Source of the DNA: Proteus columbae
GTDB taxonomy: Bacteria > Pseudomonadota > Gammaproteobacteria > Enterobacterales > Enterobacteriaceae
Direction of reading: 5' to 3'
DNA: 64,000 bases
NCBI RefSeq assembly: GCF_002777965.1
Contig: NZ_NGVR01000027.1
Coordinates: 1-64,000, forward strand
This document shows positions 58,575 through 64,000 of the stretch, piece after piece. The position numbers and the translations under genes are program-made. A model generated the notes under the pieces. It searched no databases. It had not been told where the DNA came from and saw only the letters and a program-made list of their open reading frames with translations. Numbering within the stretch: the stretch's first letter is position 1; every line of letters starts with the position of its first letter.

Positions 58575-59783
58575 ATGGCTATTGATCATAAAGACGTTAG
58601 TGAAGTTGCGCAGGAATTAAAAGGTCAGTTTGACGAATTTAAAAAGTCGAATGATAAACGTATCGATGCGATTGAAGCTGAAAAAAGTAAGTTATCAGCA
58701 ACCGTTGATACCTTAAATGAAAAATTATCAGAGTTGGATGAATTAAAAAGCAATTTAGAAGCGGAACTTGCTTCAGTAAAACGTCCAGATGGTAACGTGA
58801 CGAATAAAGATGTCTCTGAGCATAAAACCGCGTTTGAATTATTTGTGCGTAAAGGTACCGATGATGGGCTTGCGGAGTTAGAGCGTAAAGCAATGCAGGT
58901 CGGTTCAGATCCTGACGGCGGTTATGCAGTACCCGAAGAACTGGATCGTAATATCATTACGGCATTGCGTGATGAAGTGGTTATGCGCCAAGAGTGTAAT
59001 GTGATTACGGTTGGCACAGAGAAGTTTAAACGCCTGATTAATCAAGGTGGCACTAATAGTGGATGGGTGGGTGAAGTGGATAAACGCCCTGAAACCAACA
59101 CATCAAAACTCGCCTCTATTGAGCCTGTATGGGGAGAAATTTACGGCAACCCTGCTGCTACTCAAACTATGCTTGATGATGCCTTTTTTAATGTTGAGCA
59201 ATTCATCACCAGTGAGTTAGCCACAGAATTTGCGGAGCAGGAAGAATCGGTATTTACCCACGGTGACGGTATTAAAAAGCCTAAAGGTCTATTGGCGTAC
59301 GGTAGTGACGATAAAGGCGACAAAGAGCGTGAATGGGGTAAGTTACAGCATTTGTTATTGAAAAAACCGACGGAAATCACCGCGGATGAAGTCATGAAAT
59401 TGATTTACACCATGAGAAAGGTTTATCGTACAGGTGCTAAATTTATGATGAATAACAATACATTATTCCAAGTTCGCACACTGAAAGATGCTCAAGGTAA
59501 TTATTTGTGGCAACCCGGTCTGCAATTAGGGCAACCTTCTGCATTATTAGGGTATGGCATTGCAGAAAATGAGCAATTTGCTGATGTCTCTGCTGACGCT
59601 GTGCCGATTGCTTTTGGTAACTTCAACCGCTGTTACACTATTCTTGATCGTATTGGTGTTCGTATGTTACGTGACCCATACACCAACAAACCGTTTGTCC
59701 ATTTCTATACGACGAAACGCGTTGGCTCTATGTTAGTTGACAGTAATGCGGTGAAGTTACTGAAAGCGGGAGCCACTAAATAA
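58575..59783 (+). CDS. Major capsid protein, HK97 fold
   Basis: 402 residues. Coiled-coil delta domain to about 90, then mature region with VGSDPDGGYAVPEELDRNII, THGDGIKKPKGLLAYG and PFVHFYTTKRVGSML. Confidence 0.96.
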   Translation: MAIDHKDVSEVAQELKGQFDEFKKSNDKRIDAIEAEKSKLSATVDTLNEKLSELDELKSNLEAELASVKRPDGNVTNKDVSEHKTAFELFVRKGTDDGLAELERKAMQVGSDPDGGYAVPEELDRNIITALRDEVVMRQECNVITVGTEKFKRLINQGGTNSGWVGEVDKRPETNTSKLASIEPVWGEIYGNPAATQTMLDDAFFNVEQFITSELATEFAEQEESVFTHGDGIKKPKGLLAYGSDDKGDKEREWGKLQHLLLKKPTEITADEVMKLIYTMRKVYRTGAKFMMNNNTLFQVRTLKDAQGNYLWQPGLQLGQPSALLGYGIAENEQFADVSADAVPIAFGNFNRCYTILDRIGVRMLRDPYTNKPFVHFYTTKRVGSMLVDSNAVKLLKAGATK

Positions 59784-59813
59784 TCTGAGTTTATGTATCT
59801 CAGTTTCATATAT

Positions 59814-59835
59814 ACCGCTTAATTGCGGTTTTTTT
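59814..59835 (+). terminator. Terminator after capsid gene
   Basis: ACCGC TTAATT GCGGT then T-run; lowers connector expression relative to capsid. Confidence 0.8.
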
Positions 59836-59878
59836 GTGCCTGCGATCGAGATAGGTCGCAGGATTTATTGGAGGTTTC

Positions 59879-60187
59879 ATGGCATTTCCAACTATCGATG
59901 AATTGAAACGCCAATGTTATATCGATGGTGATCAGGATGATGATTTGCTTCAACAAAATCTATTGTCAGCGATAGCCGAAGTGGAAAGATTAACAAACCG
60001 AAAATTGTATGATGATGAAATACCTGAAAATGATCATTATGGCTTACTTCTTTCCGAAGATATAAAAATAAGGCTCATGCAAATGGTCGGTTTTTGGTAT
60101 GAGAATCGTGAAGGTCAATCACTCCCCGAGTCGCTATGTAATGCATTGCGTGAATATCGTATCAGACCTATGCGAGGGCAATCATGA
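59879..60187 (+). CDS. Head-tail connector (gp6-like)
   Basis: 102 residues: FPTIDELKRQCYIDGDQDDD opening is typical of QLRG-type connectors. ATGA overlap with the next gene. Confidence 0.9.
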   Translation: MAFPTIDELKRQCYIDGDQDDDLLQQNLLSAIAEVERLTNRKLYDDEIPENDHYGLLLSEDIKIRLMQMVGFWYENREGQSLPESLCNALREYRIRPMRGQS

Positions 60188-60507
60188 AAGCAGGAAGATT
60201 GCGCCAAACTGTCATATTTCAACAGAACGCACCCATTAAATTACCTTCAGGGCAACTTAAAAAAGAGTGGGTTGATATCGCTTCAGTGCGGTGCGAAGTA
60301 AAACATCTTTCTGGTCGTGAACTGATATCCGCTAATGCTGAAATGTCAGAGGTTACTGTTAGAGTGTGGATGCGTTATCGACCCGACATTAACAGTACCT
60401 GCAGAATGGTTTGGCGTGAGCAAATTTATGACATTCAGTCAGTCATCCCTGATGAGAAATTGACTCGATTAGAATTGCTATGCAAACAAGGAGTTAAACA
60501 ATCATGA
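60184..60507 (+). CDS. Head closure protein
   Basis: 107 residues, MKAGRLRQTVIFQQNAPIKL, LSGRELISANAEMSEVTVRV, WREQIYDIQSVIPDEK; head-tail joining family. Confidence 0.9.
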   Translation: MKAGRLRQTVIFQQNAPIKLPSGQLKKEWVDIASVRCEVKHLSGRELISANAEMSEVTVRVWMRYRPDINSTCRMVWREQIYDIQSVIPDEKLTRLELLCKQGVKQS

Positions 60508-60944
60508 ATTTGGATTTCTCCGATCTACTCGACTTATCAAGAGAGTTAGATGTTTTAAGTCGAGCTGAAAGTCATCAAGCGATGCGAAAAGCAACCAATG
60601 CGGCCGCAACGTTATTACGTGATGAAATCAGAACGTCCGCACCACGAAAGACGGGAAAATTAGCACGAAATATAGTGACCCGTAATCACAGAATGCGCAA
60701 TAAAGGTGAGGTTTCTTCGGGCGTTTATGTTCGAGGGAGTAACGCTTCAGGCACAAACAGTGATACATCCATGAAAAGTGATCATCCTAACAATGCCTTT
60801 TATTGGCGCTTTCTTGAAGAGGGCACTTCTAAAATGGCGCCAAGACCTTTTATACGTCCCACTTTTGATCGTGAATCGGATAAGGCAGCCAATTTAGCCA
60901 TTAGCGAATTAAATAGAGCGATTGATGAGGCGCTAGGAAAATGA
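60504..60944 (+). CDS. Tail completion protein, HK97 gp10 family
   Basis: 146 residues: MRKATNAAATLLRDEIRTSA, APRKTGKLARNI, FYWRFLEEGTSKMAPRPFIR. Confidence 0.92.
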   Translation: MNLDFSDLLDLSRELDVLSRAESHQAMRKATNAAATLLRDEIRTSAPRKTGKLARNIVTRNHRMRNKGEVSSGVYVRGSNASGTNSDTSMKSDHPNNAFYWRFLEEGTSKMAPRPFIRPTFDRESDKAANLAISELNRAIDEALGK

Positions 60945-61276
60945 CAGAGGCGGATATCTACGCAATTTTATCACCTGTATTACCTGATAAAGTTTTTCCG
61001 TATGTTGCTCCACAATCAAACCCTGCAATAACAGCGCCTTGGTGTGTCTTCTCTTTGTACGATGTCAAAGGCGATGTACTGAAGGGGCAAGCCGAAACGA
61101 TGACGAATATTCAGGTTGATGTTTATGCCGATACGATTGATGAGGCGAGAAAGCTTCGCTTGTTATTTGCTAATGCATTAACAAAATTAAGCCCTGTTGA
61201 AATTTCAGAAAAACAAGGCTACGAGCCAGATACAGGATTGTTTAGAGCAACATTTGAATGCCAAGTTTGGCAATAG
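60941..61276 (+). CDS. Tail terminator-type protein, DUF3168
   Basis: 111 residues: YAILSPVLPDKVFPYVAPQS, PWCVFSLYDVKGDVLKGQAE, NIQVDVYADTIDEAR. Confidence 0.9.
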   Translation: MTEADIYAILSPVLPDKVFPYVAPQSNPAITAPWCVFSLYDVKGDVLKGQAETMTNIQVDVYADTIDEARKLRLLFANALTKLSPVEISEKQGYEPDTGLFRATFECQVWQ

Positions 61277-61297
61277 CATCGCCTTATTATTCACACT

Positions 61298-61322
61298 AAA
61301 GCCACCTTCGGGTGGTTTTTTT
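61298..61322 (+). terminator. Terminator before tail tube gene
   Basis: AAAGCCACC TTCG GGTGGTTTT and more T. Confidence 0.85.
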
Positions 61323-61341
61323 ATGCCAATAGGAAATGATC

Positions 61342-61809
61342 ATGTCTAGTAAATATGAAAAAACACAAGGCACTAAAATCAGTGTCTCGAAATTACCCGC
61401 AACAGAAGTTAACCCTGCTGATGCGGTATTTTTAGGGATTTCGTGTTCAACAAAAGAAATCAGTTATACCGGTGGGCAGAAATCAGATATTGATGTCACC
61501 ACACTCTGCTCTGAGGAGCAAGAAGTTACCAATGGATTATCCGCACCTGCAGAGCTCACCATTAATGGTAATTTCACCGATGATGAAGGCCAAGAAACAT
61601 TACGTACCGCGTATGAAAATGATGAAGTTCATGCATTTAAAGTAGAGTTCCCTTCGGGGATTGGCTATGCATTTTTAGCCGAAGTGCGTCAAAACAGTTG
61701 GAGTGTTTCTACTTCAGGTGTGGTTTCCGCTTCATTTACCCTACGTTTAAAAGGTAAATCTAAGCCGATTAAAAACGGGACTGTTAATTTAAATAAAGGT
61801 AGCGAATAA
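61342..61809 (+). CDS. Major tail tube protein
   Basis: 155 residues from ATG 61342 (AGGAAATGATC upstream). QKSDIDVTTLCSEEQEVTNG and GVVSASFTLRLKGKSKPIKN. Lacks the extra N-terminal domain present in prophage 1. Confidence 0.9.
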   Translation: MSSKYEKTQGTKISVSKLPATEVNPADAVFLGISCSTKEISYTGGQKSDIDVTTLCSEEQEVTNGLSAPAELTINGNFTDDEGQETLRTAYENDEVHAFKVEFPSGIGYAFLAEVRQNSWSVSTSGVVSASFTLRLKGKSKPIKNGTVNLNKGSE

Positions 61810-61811
61810 CC

Positions 61812-62192
61812 ATGAAAAAACCGTCATTAAAGTCACTGGCTTTAAGTGAAAAGAACGCCTTTCGCACAAAGAAAGTGAATGTTGCTGAATGGGAAAATGC
61901 GGTCGTCATGCTTCGTGAACCGTCATCACCTGCATGGATGAAGTGGCGTGAAATTATTCATCATGATAATGCTGAAGATGAACATTCGTTATCTGACATT
62001 GAAATTGCACAACGTAATTTACGTGCCGATGTTGTGATGTTTATTGATGTGTTGCGTGATGAAAACGGGGAGGTCGTTTTTGATGAATCAGACATCAACG
62101 ATGTGATAGCTATTTATGGCCCTGTGCATTCTCGTTTATTAAAACAAGCGCTCGATTTAACTATTTCGGTTGATGATGCAGAAAAAAAGTAG
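61812..62192 (+). CDS. Tail assembly chaperone, upstream product (G-like)
   Basis: 126 residues with VNVAEWENAVVMLREPSSPA and WREIIHHDNAEDEHSLSDIE. The last codons GAA AAA AAG TAG form a slippery site at the stop; about one ribosome in several would continue into 62189-62497. Confidence 0.88.
   Translation: MKKPSLKSLALSEKNAFRTKKVNVAEWENAVVMLREPSSPAWMKWREIIHHDNAEDEHSLSDIEIAQRNLRADVVMFIDVLRDENGEVVFDESDINDVIAIYGPVHSRLLKQALDLTISVDDAEKK
62183..62189 (+). promoter_or_regulatory. Programmed -1 frameshift site, A AAA AAG
   Basis: A AAA AAG is the most efficient slippery heptamer known in E. coli. It lies directly before the zero-frame stop TAG. After slipping, GTA GCT CAG CCT reads on without a stop into the downstream ORF. 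Confidence 0.88.
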
Positions 62193-62497
62193 CTCAGCCT
62201 GATACTTTCTTTTTAATGACATTGGCGCTCCGTATGGGGCGCACTCTTGATGAACTCACTCGCCAAATGAGCTTGAGTGAGCTTCGGATGTGGATGGCTT
62301 TTGATCGCATTAATCCCATCGGTGATATTCGTAGTGATATTCAAACAGCACATATCGTTTCTTCTATTTATCACTCTCAAGGCGGTAAATGCACGCTTTC
62401 TGATGTGCTTTTACGGTGGGACCCCAAAGCAACCCAAGAAAGTGATGATAGTTCTAATGGGTTAGAGAATTTCTTTCAGTCTATTTCAGAAAATTAA
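62189..62497 (+). CDS. Tail assembly chaperone extension (T-like), made by frameshift
   Basis: Continuous -1 frame from GTA 62189: VAQPDTFFLMTLALRMGRTL onward to the stop at 62497. An ATG at 62216 exists but without a ribosome site. The LALRMGRTLDEL segment parallels LALGKTLAEIEQ of prophage 1. Confidence 0.88.
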   Translation, partial: VAQPDTFFLMTLALRMGRTLDELTRQMSLSELRMWMAFDRINPIGDIRSDIQTAHIVSSIYHSQGGKCTLSDVLLRWDPKATQESDDSSNGLENFFQSISEN

Positions 62498-62516
62498 TTA
62501 TTTTTGTGAGGATAAA

Positions 62517-64000
62517 ATGGCAAAACTGCGTGAACTGATTATTAAAATTTCTGCTAATTCTTCCTCGTTTCAATCTGAAATAGCGCGTGCTTCGCGTATG
62601 GGGGAAAACTATTATCGGATCATTGAGCAAGGAGAGCGACGCGCCAGTGGTGCATCTCGTGAAATGCAACGCGCTATCCATGATCTAAATGGTGAATTAT
62701 CGTCCATTAAAAATACTGTATCAGGCGTTGCGGGTGCATTTGCAGGAGCTTTTGCAACACAACAACTTATCAATTATGCAGACACATGGAGTCAACTTAG
62801 CGGTCGATTAAAATTAGCGTCTACGTCGATGGAGGATTTTAAACAAGCACAGCAAGAGTTAATGACGCTGAGCCAAAGAACGGGCACATCGATTGCAGCG
62901 AATACGAATCTATACAGTCGTGTTGCACAATCCATGCGTGATGCGGGGTATGCATCAAGTGATGTTGCTAAAGTCACCGAAACCATTGCAACTTCATTAA
63001 AACTCTCTGGCGCCAGCGCTGAAGAAACCAGCTCTGTTATTACACAGCTAAGCCAAGCATTAGGTTCGGGTGTTCTTCGTGGTGAAGAGTTTAATGCTGT
63101 CATGGAGAATGGTGGTCGATTAGCAAAAATGCTGGCTGATGGTATGGGAACGACGATTGGTGGTCTGCGTGAAATGTCGCAAAATGGGCTGCTCACGATG
63201 GATAAAATTGTTCCTATCCTGACGAATACGCAACAGTTACGAGCCGAATTTGAGCAATTACCAGCCACGGTAAGTGGGTCTGCACAGAAGATTGAAAATG
63301 CGTTCATGGCATGGATCGGCAATGTTAATGAAACATCGGGTGCTACTCGCACACTATCAACCGCAATGGAAGGGATCGCGAACAATATTGATGGTATAGC
63401 CTCTGTTTCTGGTGTTTTAATTGGTCTAGGTTTGGCTCGTTACTTTGGTGGACTGACAACAAGTGTGGCAAATGCAACCATTGGGGTTGCGCGTGCAACA
63501 AAAAGTGAAATAGCACATGCTCAAGCTCAATTGCAAGGTATCAAAATATCAACGGCTAGAGCAAGAGCAGCAGTCTATCGGGCTCAACAAGCAAGGTTGG
63601 CATCACAAAGTGTTGAGCAACAAGCATTAGCTGAGCGTCGATTAGCGTCCGCGCAGGCAACGTTAAATAGAAATATTTCTGCTAGACGCACGGCACAAGA
63701 AAACCTTAATAGAGTAACCTCTGTTGGAACACGCCTTCTTGGTGGTGCAATGGGGTTGATTGGTGGGGTTCCTGGTCTCGTGATGGCGGGTGCGACTGCT
63801 TGGTATATTATGCATCAGCGCCAGCAAGAGGCGAGAAGATCTGCCATTGAGTATGCTAATACGCTAGATACTCTGAAAGAACGTATGCCCAACATGACTT
63901 TATCGCAGTCGCATGATGAGTCAAAAAATATAAAGAAAACGCTTGAAGTTCAAATTGAAGAATACGAAAAGCAACTTGCTAAAATTAAAAACATGGAGCG
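62517..64000 (+). CDS. Tail tape measure protein, truncated by window end
   Basis: About 494 codons visible from ATG 62517 (GTGAGGATAAA upstream). MAKLRELIIKISANSSSFQS, LGSGVLRGEEFNAVMENGGR and LSGASAEETSSVITQLSQAL match the N-terminal tape-measure domain; a hydrophobic patch (LIGGVPGLVMAGATAWYIM) is near residue 420. It continues past the window. Confidence 0.93.
   Translation, partial: MAKLRELIIKISANSSSFQSEIARASRMGENYYRIIEQGERRASGASREMQRAIHDLNGELSSIKNTVSGVAGAFAGAFATQQLINYADTWSQLSGRLKLASTSMEDFKQAQQELMTLSQRTGTSIAANTNLYSRVAQSMRDAGYASSDVAKVTETIATSLKLSGASAEETSSVITQLSQALGSGVLRGEEFNAVMENGGRLAKMLADGMGTTIGGLREMSQNGLLTMDKIVPILTNTQQLRAEFEQLPATVSGSAQKIENAFMAWIGNVNETSGATRTLSTAMEGIANNIDGIASVSGVLIGLGLARYFGGLTTSVANATIGVARATKSEIAHAQAQLQGIKISTARARAAVYRAQQARLASQSVEQQALAERRLASAQATLNRNISARRTAQENLNRVTSVGTRLLGGAMGLIGGVPGLVMAGATAWYIMHQRQQEARRSAIEYANTLDTLKERMPNMTLSQSHDESKNIKKTLEVQIEEYEKQLAKIKNME

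Larger units (their letters stand above)
37473..64000. mobile_element. Prophage 2, right part missing
   Basis: A second lambdoid prophage beginning at the icd 3' fragment with int and xis on the minus strand. It continues through a readable immunity region, replication, late regulator, defence cassette, lysis, packaging, head and part of the tail, and runs off the window inside the tape measure gene. It shares the replication C-terminus, DUF968, KilA-N relic and lysis cassette with prophage 1 but has a different set of head genes. It is therefore a separate element in tandem, not a duplication. Confidence 0.92.

Noticed and set aside
1-64000. CRISPR arrays or insertion sequences
   Set aside because: No regularly spaced short repeats and no transposase-like ORFs or terminal inverted repeats were seen.

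Overview
The window comes from an AT-rich enterobacterial (Morganellaceae-like, most likely Proteus) chromosome. It holds two lambdoid, HK97-type prophages lying head to tail at one attachment site. The diagnostic point is a 165-base copy of the 3' end of the isocitrate dehydrogenase gene (icd) at 37473-37637, followed by the integrase of the second element. This is the site used by coliphage 21 and e14. The intact icd gene is expected to the left of the window and another icd fragment to the right of it. The genus is inferred from codon use, gene content and the host-like cargo genes, not proved.

Prophage 1 (from before base 1 to about 37.5 kb) enters the window inside its replication gene. 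It continues with a KilA-N protein, a DUF968 recombination protein and a Q antiterminator (1-3150). Next comes a long cargo block (3.2-11.5 kb): two near-identical cold-shock gene copies as direct repeats, each followed by a small Cys-rich protein with a probable ATT start; a small heat-shock protein; a Gabija-type OLD nuclease/UvrD helicase pair; a Fur-box-controlled RNA strongly resembling RyhB; a small hydrophobic peptide; a degenerate tRNA; psiE; a DUF523-DUF1722 gene; and the lipocalin gene blc. A phage-21-like lysis cassette follows (11.67-13.0 kb), then a second KilA-N gene behind a structured leader, an HNH gene, a probable cos site, terminase, portal, protease, capsid, connectors, tail tube, frameshifted tail chaperones, tape measure, tip proteins and a J-like protein (14.7-33.5 kb). 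At the right end are a PD-(D/E)XK-like protein and a three-gene HNH / unknown / nucleotidyltransferase operon, both likely defence or moron cargo.

Prophage 2 (37.5 kb to beyond 64000) has a textbook lambda layout. On the minus strand lie int, xis, ssb, an HD phosphohydrolase and small early genes, driven by a promoter/operator I can read (PL/OL, 41305-41339). A cI-type repressor is followed, as in lambda, by a soluble protein plus a small membrane protein in the rexA-rexB position. On the plus strand lie cro, a CII-like regulator, replication, rusA, a deleted KilA-N remnant, DUF968 and a DUF1133 late regulator, then a pR'-tR'-like unit. An ABC-three-component system (HNH, small middle protein, DUF2326 ATPase) occupies the same slot between late regulator and lysis genes that holds the 8-kb cargo in prophage 1. 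Lysis, HNH, cos and the morphogenesis genes follow up to a truncated tape measure gene at the window edge.

The two prophages are close relatives in replication and lysis genes but carry different structural and cargo modules, so comparing them shows which sites accept cargo: the post-Q slot, the end of the tail operon, and the rex position. The most novel items are the prophage-borne RyhB-like RNA, the Rex-position gene pair, and the HNH/unknown/nucleotidyltransferase operon.
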